From positions 3,162,001-3,226,000 of the forward strand of contig NZ_CP014306.1 in the NCBI RefSeq assembly GCF_001557535.2: a stretch of 64,000 nt of DNA, read 5' to 3'. Of this stretch, positions 29,348 to 37,568 are shown piece after piece. Numbering within the stretch: the first letter of the stretch is position 1; every line of letters begins with the position of its first letter. This DNA comes from Burkholderia sp. PAMC 26561 (GTDB lineage: Bacteria > Pseudomonadota > Gammaproteobacteria > Burkholderiales > Burkholderiaceae). The translations under genes were made by a program, and so were the position numbers. The notes beneath the pieces are model-generated. The model made no database searches. It was not told where the DNA came from and saw only the letters and a program-made list of their open reading frames with translations.

Positions 29348-29421
29348 GGTTGGGGCAGATGCCGGGTTGTTGCTGCTTGGGCTTGCTCGCGTTTTCGTCC
29401 CGACTGCTCTCTTTAGCTGCG
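29348..29421 (+). repeat. Dispersed degenerate repeat, copy A
   Basis: About 75 bases (GGTTGGGGCAGATGCCGGGT at the start, TCTTTAGCTGCG at the end) clearly resemble two other places in the window: plus strand 49510-49590 and minus strand 50870-50960. A hairpin GACCGGC/GCCGGTC (29425-29443) follows directly and may end transcription of the GT2 pair. The rest of the gap to 29544 shows no gene. Confidence 0.6.
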
Positions 29422-29544
29422 AAAGACCGGCGAAGGGCCGGTCGAGCTACGCGTGAGGAGTTGATTACCCGGGCGCATCGCAGAGGCGTGGGAACGGCGG
29501 TACGAAAAGCGCGGCGCGAACGATGATGCGGACCAAGCGGCGGG

Positions 29545-29808
29545 TTAATCGCTTTTTGGCTGACGGGTAATCTTTATGTACGGCTCCAGCATCGGGTAGG
29601 AGATAGCGAGCGTCGTCAAAATGCTTGCTCCTAATTTACGCGCAAATTCGTCATCAAGATTGTGCTTATGGTCCTCAAGAAAAACAGGGTACGTAAGTTT
29701 CGTGGCGTCAAGGCCGGCAATTGCCATTGCATCGATAGTCTGAATGTTGATCGCCTCATTGTCTTGCGAGTAAGACAAGACAACGGATTTTGGTTTCCGT
29801 TGTGACAT
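29545..29808 (-). CDS. Small hypothetical protein, possible immunity protein
   Basis: 87 residues from the ATG at 29808, which overlaps the end of the preceding minus-strand gene by one base, implying coupling. Sequence runs MSQRKPKSVVLSYSQDNEAI to LEPYIKITRQPKSD; it is soluble and slightly acidic in the middle (FLEDHKHNLDDEFARKLGA). I do not recognise a family. Codon use is AT-richer than the flanking glycosyltransferase genes. The position after a Cys-rich small protein suggests a toxin/immunity relation, which is inference only. Confidence 0.6.
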   Translation of the reverse strand: MSQRKPKSVVLSYSQDNEAINIQTIDAMAIAGLDATKLTYPVFLEDHKHNLDDEFARKLGASILTTLAISYPMLEPYIKITRQPKSD

Positions 29809-30185
29809 TAAAATCCCCTGCAAGTTTGGTAATCTTCAAACGCGTTTTGTTTGCACAGCGCATAACCCCGTGCGCCTCCCATCAAATGGGCGAGATTGTC
29901 ACAGGTGCGCATTGCTGATTCATATTCGTAAAAACAATCGGCGTTCAGTTCTTCGCCTACGCCGCGCGCTGCTACAGACAATACATCATCACCCGTCGCG
30001 CTCCTGAAGTACTCGAACGGTGCGGCGTCGCCTAACGGCGTGCTGCCCGTGCCGACTTCCGACACATTGCCCAGGTCAAAGACCTCATGATCCATCGACG
30101 GCAACGCAGAAGCAACGACAGACGCCGCCGTCGATGCAAGCGCGGCAAGTGCATCACGCGCCGCCCACGCCGCCCGATTGCGCAC
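29808..30185 (-). CDS. Hypothetical protein with C-terminal Cys motif, toxin-like
   Basis: 125 residues from a GTG at 30185 with AGAGG 5 bases upstream. N-terminal part is an Ala-rich helix that may insert in a membrane (ALAALASTAASVVASALPS). The C-terminus has a regular Cys/Tyr pattern (CFYEYESAMRTC, then YALCKQNAFEDYQTCRGF) of the sort seen at the ends of polymorphic-toxin proteins. The same frame is open 25 codons further up to the TAA that ends the next upstream gene, so the two may be halves of one gene split by a nonsense codon. No family is recognised with certainty. Confidence 0.6.
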   Translation of the reverse strand: MRNRAAWAARDALAALASTAASVVASALPSMDHEVFDLGNVSEVGTGSTPLGDAAPFEYFRSATGDDVLSVAARGVGEELNADCFYEYESAMRTCDNLAHLMGGARGYALCKQNAFEDYQTCRGF

Positions 30186-30260
30186 CGCTGCCTCTGCGAT
30201 GGTCTCGATGTGCCGGAAGACTTGCGGCGGGCGCGCTGCGCGTTCGGCGTCCTCGACTAG

Positions 30261-30710
30261 TTAATGATATTCCGCTAACTCCTGCTGATACCATTTCGTG
30301 CGAGCCTCGAAGATCGCGCCGCGCTCGGCCATATCCGCCATTTCGCGCCTATACCGTTCATCCTCGGTAAGCGCCGGGGCGAAACCGCTATGCGCGATAT
30401 AAGCAGGCTTCGCACGCACGATCAACGCTGCCCCGTTTCGCACCTCCCAGCACAGCGCGTTGATCACGTCGCGCGGCCTATTGCCGTAGGGACTCGGACG
30501 ATATGACGGTACCGCACGCACAAGGAAAGTCTGGATACACTCGACAAGCTCCGGCTGGCTCGCGCAATGTTCGAAATTCGCGGCCTTGAATAAAGCTTGC
30601 CCGGCATCGAGCGCTTCCTGCTGCTCTTTGGTTCTGCCGTGCGGCGCGTAGTCCCATCGCTTATAGAGCATGAACCGATGGCCTTGATACTGCATCAACT
30701 CCGTTGTCAT
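30261..30710 (-). CDS. Hypothetical protein, possibly N-terminal half of a split gene
   Basis: 149 residues (MTTELMQYQGHRFMLYKRWD at the start, WYQQELAEYH at the end). The centre RDVINALCWEVRNGAALIVR looks like a folded domain, and the C-terminal part is a charged helix. Its TAA (30263-30261) is followed in the same frame by 25 sense codons and then the downstream frame, so a single substitution could have split a gene of about 300 codons. I do not recognise the family. The gene and its two neighbours form an insert between exopolysaccharide glycosyltransferase genes. Confidence 0.6.
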   Translation of the reverse strand: MTTELMQYQGHRFMLYKRWDYAPHGRTKEQQEALDAGQALFKAANFEHCASQPELVECIQTFLVRAVPSYRPSPYGNRPRDVINALCWEVRNGAALIVRAKPAYIAHSGFAPALTEDERYRREMADMAERGAIFEARTKWYQQELAEYH

Positions 30711-30755
30711 CCTGATTATTTTTTTTGTCGAAACGCCTACGCTAGCGCACTTTTC

Positions 30756-30790
30756 CGCGCGCCGATCTCAATAAAAGACGGACGCGCGGG
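30756..30790 (-). terminator. Possible hairpin terminator after the GT4 operon
   Basis: CCGCGCG plus CCG on one arm pairs with CGG plus CGCGCGG on the other, with a 1-base bulge and a 14-base AT-rich loop. It lies about 130 bases after the stop of the glycosyltransferase at 30922. No strong T-run follows. The rest of the gap 30711-30921 shows no gene. Confidence 0.3.
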
Positions 30791-30921
30791 CGGTACGTTT
30801 CGATGGTGTCTGCATCGAGCGCTTTGCAGCAACGCGCCGATACACACACGCTTCGCCGCCAGTGCGGGAATCCGTTAATCAGGAAACCCTCTGCGAAAGC
30901 CCTGGAAACAACAACTCGGGA

Positions 30922-32067
30922 TCACCTCCGACCGTTACCAACAGCCCCACCGGCGCCTGCGGCCCTGACAGTTCGTTGCCCCCCTCTTTCCTGCCGCGCT
31001 TCCTGCACCTTGCGTTCCTCGATCGCGCGCTGGTACACCGCAAGGTGATCCGCGCAGACACGCTCCACCGAAAACTTCTCGAGGTCCCGGCGCGCCCGCT
31101 CCTTGTATTGCGCCCGAACCGGCGAATCCATCAACAACCAACCAATCTTCGACGCCAGTTGATGCGGCTGACCCGGCTCCACGAGCACACCCGTGCCCAT
31201 GTCAAGCATCTCGGGAACACCATCCACTTTCGTCGCGACGATCGCACAACCCGCTTCGCGCGCCTCGCTCAGGATCAGCGGTCCCGGCGCTTGGTGCGGC
31301 GCGAACACAAACACGTCAGCGGACGCAAGGTACGAGCGCGGATCTGCCACGAACCCCGCGAACGTTACAAACTTCGCAATCCCAAGTTCTTCGGCGAGCA
31401 TTTCCATCGCGCTGCGGTCCGGTCCGTCGCCCACCAAGTAAAGCTGTGCATCGTGCGTATGACGCACGAGCGCAAACGCGTGCAAGATATCGGCGATGCC
31501 GTTGCGCTCGAACATGGACGAAACGCTCACCACAGCCGGACGATGCAGGTTGAGCGGCCGCGGCGCCGGACGCCCGCAATGACGCGGCGTTCCCACCGTC
31601 CCGCTCGGGATCACGCTGAGGATGTCGCCCAACACCCCACGCTCCAGCATGACGTCGGCCACCGCGTGACTCACCACGATCACACGATCGCCAAAGCGCA
31701 TCAGGGATGCACTCTTCTGGATATCGTGATGAATGGTCGTGACGAGCGCAAAGCGGCGGCGCATGCTGCCAAACCGCGATATCAGCGCGCCGGTCATCAT
31801 GTGCGCATGCACGACATCAGGATTGAAGCGCTCGATCAGCCGGCCGAAACCCGCGATCATCGCCGGCACGCGCCATGGCTGGCGCGACTGCTGCAACAGC
31901 ACGTGCGTGACGCCATGACGGCGCAGCAACGACTCGTAGCCGCCGCCCGAGGACGCAACGGCAACGTCGTGTCCGTTACGCGCCTGTGTGCACGCGAGAT
32001 CGATCATTGCATTGACAGTGCCGTTGCCGTTGCACTGCGCATGTGTAGCCAGGTGAACGATTTTCAT
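30922..32067 (-). CDS. Family 4 glycosyltransferase
   Basis: 381 residues, GT-B fold. N-terminal acceptor domain MKIVHLATHAQCNGNGTVNA with FNPDVVHAHM; C-terminal nucleotide-sugar domain with SVSSMFERNGIADILHAFA, LVGDGPDRSAMEMLA and the E-x7-E type block APGPLILSEAREAGCAIVAT. It is the third of three consecutive GT4 genes in a minus-strand operon that begins with the polymerase gene. The final ~25 residues (QEARQERGGQRTVRAAGAGG) look like an unstructured extension. Confidence 0.9.
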   Translation of the reverse strand: MKIVHLATHAQCNGNGTVNAMIDLACTQARNGHDVAVASSGGGYESLLRRHGVTHVLLQQSRQPWRVPAMIAGFGRLIERFNPDVVHAHMMTGALISRFGSMRRRFALVTTIHHDIQKSASLMRFGDRVIVVSHAVADVMLERGVLGDILSVIPSGTVGTPRHCGRPAPRPLNLHRPAVVSVSSMFERNGIADILHAFALVRHTHDAQLYLVGDGPDRSAMEMLAEELGIAKFVTFAGFVADPRSYLASADVFVFAPHQAPGPLILSEAREAGCAIVATKVDGVPEMLDMGTGVLVEPGQPHQLASKIGWLLMDSPVRAQYKERARRDLEKFSVERVCADHLAVYQRAIEERKVQEARQERGGQRTVRAAGAGGAVGNGRR

Positions 32068-32160
32068 GACTAGGTTCGCTTCGAGGTTGGACGGCGCCTG
32101 GGGCGCCGAGGCCCTTCTTTCTTCTTGCTGGCCCTATGCGCGCGCTGAAACAACGCAACA

Positions 32161-33402
32161 TCAATATGAGTCGATTGCTTCGCGATACACCGCCGCAGTC
32201 TGCGCCGCAATCACGGGCAGGTCGAAGTGAGCGCGCGCGTATGCACGGCACTGTTCTTCCGTGGGCAGCGTCCGGCGGCCGAGCAACGCGCTGCTCAATC
32301 CTGCGCCCAAGGCCTGGAACCCCCCTGCTTCGAGCACAAGCTCCGAACTCAAAGGCGCGACAGCCTCGGGCAAACCGCCGACCGGCGTCACGATCACCGG
32401 CGTGCCGCTTGCAAGCGATTCGATGGTCGTCAGTCCAAACCCTTCGAGCGCAACCGTGGGCACCACCGATACATTCGCGGCGCGATACCAGAGCGGCAGC
32501 GCTTCGTCGGCGACAAAACCCGCGAGACGCACATGCTGCGAAAGCCCGCGATGTTCGATTCGCGCCTGCAACGCAGCCATGAGCGGTCCCTTCCCGGCAA
32601 TCGTCAGGAGTACGTCCGGTACGGCCTGGCGCACGATGAACATGGCATCAATAAGATCTTCGAGGCCCATGCGCGAAACCAGCCGGCGCACGCAAAAAAG
32701 GATGGGACGGTCTTGCGGCAAGCCGAGCGCGGTGCGCGCGGCATGCTGGTCGACACCGGTGCTGAAGTGATTCACGTCCACGCAGCCCGGCACGATGCGT
32801 ATCGTGTCCGGCTTCACGCCGTACTGCTTCTGCAGGACGTTGCCAAAGGCCTGGGACAACACGATATGCCGGTCGCCGCGCTGATAAACATGCCGTTCCA
32901 GCGCGCGCCGTGCGCCGGCGCTTGCCTGTCCGCGCGCACCGTGGGCCGATTCGTCGCCCCAGGGCCCGTGAAAATGAATCACCTTGGGCACGCGTTTGAA
33001 TTTGCCGAGCACGGGTGCCGCATACAGCGCAAAATGCGCCGCCACGACGTCCGGCATGCGTGCATCGCGCAGTTCGACGGCCGAGCGGCGCACGGCGAGC
33101 AGACGCTTCATCAGCGGCGCGTCAGCTTCGGCGAACGGCGTGACGACGCCATCCGTGGACGTGCGCACGTTCTCCGTGCCCGCAACTAGTCCGCGAACCG
33201 ACACACCCTGCGCCGGCAGCGACTGGATTAGCGCAGTCACCATGCGGTCGAGGCCGCCGGGACGCTCGAAAAACCAGTTCATGCCGATCTGCAGCGAATC
33301 GATGTTCCGCTCGCCCAGCTTGTCTTCCGAGGCCTTGTTCATAGGTGCTTTGACACTTGGAGTCGCCCCGGGGATCATCGTGGATTTCAATACCGTACTC
33401 AT
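32161..33402 (-). CDS. Family 4 glycosyltransferase
   Basis: 413 residues from the ATG at 33402, which overlaps the stop of the preceding gene (ATGA), a typical coupled junction. Motifs: MNWFFERPGGLDRMVTALIQ, HFHGPWGDESAHG, CVRRLVSRMGLEDLIDAM, and the donor-binding stretch VPTVALEGFGLTTIESLASG with Glu residues. It probably uses a nucleotide-sugar donor at the cytoplasmic face. Second of the three GT4 genes. Confidence 0.9.
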   Translation of the reverse strand: MSTVLKSTMIPGATPSVKAPMNKASEDKLGERNIDSLQIGMNWFFERPGGLDRMVTALIQSLPAQGVSVRGLVAGTENVRTSTDGVVTPFAEADAPLMKRLLAVRRSAVELRDARMPDVVAAHFALYAAPVLGKFKRVPKVIHFHGPWGDESAHGARGQASAGARRALERHVYQRGDRHIVLSQAFGNVLQKQYGVKPDTIRIVPGCVDVNHFSTGVDQHAARTALGLPQDRPILFCVRRLVSRMGLEDLIDAMFIVRQAVPDVLLTIAGKGPLMAALQARIEHRGLSQHVRLAGFVADEALPLWYRAANVSVVPTVALEGFGLTTIESLASGTPVIVTPVGGLPEAVAPLSSELVLEAGGFQALGAGLSSALLGRRTLPTEEQCRAYARAHFDLPVIAAQTAAVYREAIDSY

Positions 33403-34601
33403 GTTTTCACCGAAACAGTCTCGCGATGCGTCCGCGCGTTGTGGTTTGTCTTCTTGCCGATCTTTCGTTTGGCGGCGATCTCTTCGAACAGCAAAAGATA
33501 ACGGGCCGCCATGGTCTGCCACGACAAGGTTGCAGCGAGCGCCTGCGCTGCGTGCCCCATGTCACGCGTGCGCAGCGGATCGGCTGCAAGCCGCGTGATC
33601 GCGTCGGCGAGCGGGCGTTCATTGTCGGGGTCGTCCAGCACCACGCCGCATTCAGGCGTAATCACTTCCGCACCGCCCGACGTATGCACGGTGATCACCG
33701 GCAAGCCCGAGGCAAGCGCTTCGAGCATGACGAGGCTCATCGCTTCGTAACGCGACGGGAACACGAACGCATCGGCGCAACGCATCAGTGCAGGCATTTC
33801 GCGGATCATGCCCACGAAGTGCACGCGGTCAGCGATGCCGAGTTCTGCGGCCATTGCCGGATAGGGACTCTTGTCCGTGCCGGCCGCGACCGTCAGATGC
33901 ACGCTCGGCGAGCAGGTCACCATGGCGCGAAGCACGGTATCGAGGTTCTTGCGGGCTGTGCGGATATCGCCCGCGAAAAGCAGCATGAACGGCGCTTCAG
34001 GAAGCTTGAAACGCGCACGCTGCGAGGTTTGCGACGGGTCCGGCGAAAACTCGACGTTGTCCACTCCGTTATGAATCACGCGGATCTTGTCACGCGGCAT
34101 GCCGAGGTCCACCAGTTCGGCGGCGACTTTCTCCGATACCGGCACGAGCACGCCAGCACGCTTGAACGCCCAGCGTTCGCACCACGCGTTCAGGCGCGTG
34201 AACAGCACTTGATAAGCCCCATACGGACCGCCGCTCAGGCGAAACGGGTAATAGCCGCTCTTGAACCAGCCGGTGTGAACAAAGTGAATGGCGTTGACGT
34301 CGGCACGCGTCCACGCAATGAAGCCGTTGACCTGCACGACATCGAACTCAGCGCGGTGAGCACGAATCCAGGCCGCTGCGCGCAACGCGAAAGACTGGTA
34401 TTTGAGCAAGCGCGTCGGCACGCGGCTTGGCGCAAGCCGAACGACGGTGATACGCGGATGACGGGACAAGGTTTCATCGACTGTCGTGCTCAGCAACGTG
34501 ACGGAGTGGCCGGCGGCGAGTGCGGCCTGGACAACCTCGTAGTTGACGCGCCCTTGTCCGTCGTTCTTGCCGACAGTGTGGGTGACGATAAGCAGGTTCA
34601 T
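33399..34601 (-). CDS. Family 4 glycosyltransferase
   Basis: 400 residues from the ATG at 34601 with GAGGA 4 bases upstream. The frame stays open far upstream through the polymerase gene, but that stretch is a shadow. N-terminus MNLLIVTHTVGKNDGQGRVN, acceptor domain HFVHTGWFKSGYYPFR, and donor domain IHNGVDNVEFSPDPS, LLFAGDIRTARKNLDTVL and PSRYEAMSLVMLEALASGLP. Ends in a basic tail (KRKIGKKTNHNARTHRE). First of three GT4 genes after the polymerase. Confidence 0.93.
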   Translation of the reverse strand: MNLLIVTHTVGKNDGQGRVNYEVVQAALAAGHSVTLLSTTVDETLSRHPRITVVRLAPSRVPTRLLKYQSFALRAAAWIRAHRAEFDVVQVNGFIAWTRADVNAIHFVHTGWFKSGYYPFRLSGGPYGAYQVLFTRLNAWCERWAFKRAGVLVPVSEKVAAELVDLGMPRDKIRVIHNGVDNVEFSPDPSQTSQRARFKLPEAPFMLLFAGDIRTARKNLDTVLRAMVTCSPSVHLTVAAGTDKSPYPAMAAELGIADRVHFVGMIREMPALMRCADAFVFPSRYEAMSLVMLEALASGLPVITVHTSGGAEVITPECGVVLDDPDNERPLADAITRLAADPLRTRDMGHAAQALAATLSWQTMAARYLLLFEEIAAKRKIGKKTNHNARTHRETVSVKT

Positions 34602-34660
34602 GCGATCCTCGTTGAATACTGGAAGGTCGGCCTTGCGATCGGCCCGCTCGATAGTGGCGC

Positions 34661-36337
34661 TCATGGGACCAGCGGCGAAGGCAACGCAATGCTTTGTTGA
34701 GCAGCGGTTCCGGAAGGTGCCGGCGCTTCGGCACTGGCGGCGGCGCGCGCTTGCGCTTTCACCTGCTGATCGGCACGAGTCTGCATTTCGAGCGCGTAAC
34801 GCCTTCCGGCGACCGGCAACATCACCCCGATGAAAAAGAACACGCCGCCGCCGCCGACCAGTGTGTTGAGAAACACCATCATCGCGAGGATGCCGAATGC
34901 GGCGGCTGTACCCGCCACGGCAAAGCGGTCGTTCTTGCGGCTGAAACTCGTGACGAACGCGCGCAGCACCAGCATCACCACGCCCGCGGCATACAGCAGC
35001 GTGCCCGGCCAGCCCAGCACGAATGGCACTTCCATCAGGCCACTGTCGAAGTCGACGCTGCCCGACGACGAACCATCGCCGGAAAGCTTCGACCCGAGAC
35101 CCGTCATGCCGAGTCCCTGACCCGCGATGTTGGTAGTCATCTCCGAGAGGAAGTGCTTGTAGATCTCGGTGCGCGTCTGATAGCTGTCGTCCTGGTTGAG
35201 CTGCGTGACCGTCGAGAAGCGCGCCGTGGCCTTCTCGGTAATCTCGTCGACCATCAGCGCCGGCGAACAGAGCAGCACGATCACCGCAATTGCGCCGGCA
35301 AGGCGCAAACGGCTGCGGCCGTCGAGCATGATGAAAAGATAAATCAGCCCGATGGCGAGACCGCCGAGCACGCTGCGCGACATCGTACCGATCAACGCCG
35401 GAACCGCCAGCCCGCCTGCAAGCATCGCCATCTTGTTTCGCGCGGCGAGCGTCATCAGGAGACAGACCATCATCGCTATGGCGAACGGACCGGACGAATT
35501 CATCGTGCTCGAGACACGCATGGAATACGGCGCCGCGACGCCTTCGGAGACCATCCCCGAGTTTTGCAGCCAGAATGCGTCCCATGGTGGCGGATTGACG
35601 TACTGGAACACGCCATACGCCGCGATCACCAATCCGCCGAAGACAAAGGTCTTCAGCAGGACGCGGTGATATTCGGGGTAATGCCGCCATGTGATGAGCA
35701 CATGAAAACCGATGAGCACCGGAAACAGCCACGAGATCAGCATGTATGACGCCGCTGCAATGCCCGCCCCCACCATGCCGATGAAATAGCCGTATAGCGT
35801 GGCGAGCACGATCAGCGTGAGGGGAATGGCGCGCCGTTGCATCAGCACGCGAAAGTGGGTCAGCAGGTTCATGCCGCAGATTGACGCGGCCATTACCGGT
35901 GCCAGCATGATCAGGCTGCGTTCGCTGAACGCGCCGTTGAAGAAATCGGCGAAGCGTCGCACTTCTGGCGTGAGGAAAAACAGCCAAAGCACGAATGACA
36001 GGTAGTGTGCGGGCGAACGCCTGAAGAGCAACGCGGCCACCGCGAGCGCGCCGGCGGGGAAGATGAATTCGACGAGGCGGCCCTGATGCAGTACGAGCAG
36101 CAATATCGTGATTGCTGCAAATCCGATCGGGGCGATCACCAGACGGCGACGGCGGCCCGATTCGGCGCGTTTTTTTGCCTTGGGCGAGCTGGCGGCGTTC
36201 ATAGCGCGTGCGTCCTCGACAGACGCGGAGTCGTTCGCGGCCATCTTTTCGCGCTGCGCCATCCAGGGCGTTTTCCATGTCTCGACGCGTCCATCCTGCG
36301 ACTCGTCTCGAACATTCGTGATCGAAACACTCGACAT
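34661..36337 (-). CDS. O-antigen ligase/Wzy-like exopolysaccharide polymerase
   Basis: 558 residues with AGGA 7 bases before the ATG at 36337. About 60 N-terminal cytoplasmic residues precede some ten to twelve membrane helices. A large periplasmic loop lies at about 365-430 (ATARFSTVTQLNQDDSYQTR, then GQGLGMTGLGSKLSGDGSS), the usual place of the active loop in O-antigen ligase (PF04932) proteins. In a Wzx/Wzy locus this would be the polymerase. The C-terminus is an Ala/Pro-rich tail. Confidence 0.85.
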   Translation of the reverse strand: MSSVSITNVRDESQDGRVETWKTPWMAQREKMAANDSASVEDARAMNAASSPKAKKRAESGRRRRLVIAPIGFAAITILLLVLHQGRLVEFIFPAGALAVAALLFRRSPAHYLSFVLWLFFLTPEVRRFADFFNGAFSERSLIMLAPVMAASICGMNLLTHFRVLMQRRAIPLTLIVLATLYGYFIGMVGAGIAAASYMLISWLFPVLIGFHVLITWRHYPEYHRVLLKTFVFGGLVIAAYGVFQYVNPPPWDAFWLQNSGMVSEGVAAPYSMRVSSTMNSSGPFAIAMMVCLLMTLAARNKMAMLAGGLAVPALIGTMSRSVLGGLAIGLIYLFIMLDGRSRLRLAGAIAVIVLLCSPALMVDEITEKATARFSTVTQLNQDDSYQTRTEIYKHFLSEMTTNIAGQGLGMTGLGSKLSGDGSSSGSVDFDSGLMEVPFVLGWPGTLLYAAGVVMLVLRAFVTSFSRKNDRFAVAGTAAAFGILAMMVFLNTLVGGGGVFFFIGVMLPVAGRRYALEMQTRADQQVKAQARAAASAEAPAPSGTAAQQSIALPSPLVP

Positions 36338-36468
36338 CGTGCAATCCTGAAAAGTAGAGGTCGGCTCAGTGAAGCGTGCAATGCACGCAGCTGCGCGTCC
36401 TCTGTGTCATTTGGAAACGTCCAATGCCGACGTTGGGCACCTGCTTGATCAAACTTGCTGCTACGGCT

Positions 36469-36981
36469 TCAAAACGTTTCGACGGTATCGATGCAACCCG
36501 CCGTCCTCGCGAGGCCCAGGTTCAGACGGCTTTTACGTACCAGGCTGATCGTGTGGACTCCGCGATCGTCGAAAGGCCCATCGTTCTTGCGAAAACCGAA
36601 TGCTTCATAAAACCCGCGCAAACTCACCGGCGCAAGTAACCGGATGCTGCGTCCGGGCCAGCGTTCGCCCGCCGCTGCAATCACCCGCTCGATCAGCACG
36701 TGCGCCGTGCCATCGCAGCGCCGCTGCGGACTTGTCAGGATCTTGTCCACCACGACTTCCGCCGCTCCCGTCCCCCCCTCATGCAAGCGCGCGTAAGCGA
36801 TGACGGGCATCGAACGGGAAATGTCTTCCGCCGCGAATACATGAACCGATGTCTCGTCGCGCCCATCCGGATCCAGATGCACGCAGGACTGTTCGACAAC
36901 GAACACAGCACTTCTCGCGCGGAGGATCAAATACAGTTCCCGCGCGGTGATCTGTTCGAAGTCGAGGGCTTTCCAGTTCAT
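36469..36981 (-). CDS. ElaA-like GNAT acetyltransferase
   Basis: 170 residues from the ATG at 36981 (MNWKALDFEQITARELYLIL); a GTG 33 bases upstream is possible. The order of blocks follows E. coli ElaA: LRARSAVFVVEQSCVHLD, VIAYARLHEG, the acetyl-CoA loop region TSPQRRCDGTAHVLIERV, and LLAPVSLRGFYEAFGFRKND. ElaA itself has no firmly known substrate. It lies between the polymerase and the divergent carrier-protein operon, so acetylation of an exopolysaccharide precursor or of an amino compound is possible. Confidence 0.85.
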   Translation of the reverse strand: MNWKALDFEQITARELYLILRARSAVFVVEQSCVHLDPDGRDETSVHVFAAEDISRSMPVIAYARLHEGGTGAAEVVVDKILTSPQRRCDGTAHVLIERVIAAAGERWPGRSIRLLAPVSLRGFYEAFGFRKNDGPFDDRGVHTISLVRKSRLNLGLARTAGCIDTVETF

Positions 36982-37275
36982 GTCCGGGTCCGGTCGTGAG
37001 AACACCGGCAGCACCGGCTTGTTCCATGTTCATACGATACGTCGCCAACCGCGCAGCTTCCGTGCGCCATCGCACCGACGCCACCCCTTGTCAATTCGTT
37101 AAATACGGTCATCGGAGAGCAATCCGGCATTGAGGAACGGCAGCGAGAAAAAGCCCGGCATCCAGACACTTGGAACGACCGATCAGGCTTCACAACAAGC
37201 GAGCCGTTATGGATTGCAAGACCAACCCGGTCCGTGAACGCGACAAGCCAGTACGAGTGGCCGCGTCCGGTTTTT

Positions 37276-37288
37276 AGGTGACACACCT
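37276..37288. promoter_or_regulatory. 13-bp palindrome upstream of the carrier-protein operon
   Basis: AGGTG-ACA-CACCT is a perfect inverted repeat about 28 bases before the start of the carrier-protein gene and close to its GGGGG ribosome-binding site. It is the only notable symmetric element in the 335-base gap 36982-37316, where promoters for the acetyltransferase gene and for the operon must lie. It could be an operator. Confidence 0.4.
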
Positions 37289-37316
37289 TTAGTGACGCTT
37301 CTTTGGGGGCTATTAA

Positions 37317-37568
37317 ATGAAATCCGCACTGCGCCGCATTCTTACCGAATCCGCCCGGCTCGACGTTCCGGCCGAATCACTTGCTGATGACGCCGATCTT
37401 TACGCCGCGGGACTGTCGTCGCTCGCAACCGTTCATCTGATGCTCGCCGTGGAAGACGAGTTCAACATCGAGATTCCTGACCGCATGCTCACGCGCCGCC
37501 TGTTTTCGTCCATCGACGCGCTCGCTGCAGCGGTTACCGAATTGCAACAGGCACAGGCGGCCGCATGA
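37317..37568 (+). CDS. Acyl carrier protein-like protein (amino-acid carrier)
   Basis: 83 residues with the four-helix carrier-protein pattern and the phosphopantetheine site in DLYAAGLSSLATVHL. The modified Ser would be S35; the usual preceding Asp of the DSL motif is replaced by Ser. Helix II to IV: EDEFNIEIPDRMLTRRLFSS. The next gene overlaps its stop (ATGA at 37565), and two genes downstream lies an amino acid:[carrier protein] ligase, so this is most likely the ligase's partner rather than the fatty-acid ACP. GGGGG lies 7 bases before the ATG. Confidence 0.92.
   Translation: MKSALRRILTESARLDVPAESLADDADLYAAGLSSLATVHLMLAVEDEFNIEIPDRMLTRRLFSSIDALAAAVTELQQAQAAA

Noticed and set aside
34602..36344. 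A minus-strand frame that stays open upstream of the glycosyltransferase at 33399-34601, giving a 981-residue protein
   Set aside because: The upstream part is out of frame with the membrane-rich polymerase gene, is full of Arg and His without any domain, and a good ribosome-binding site marks the ATG at 34601.
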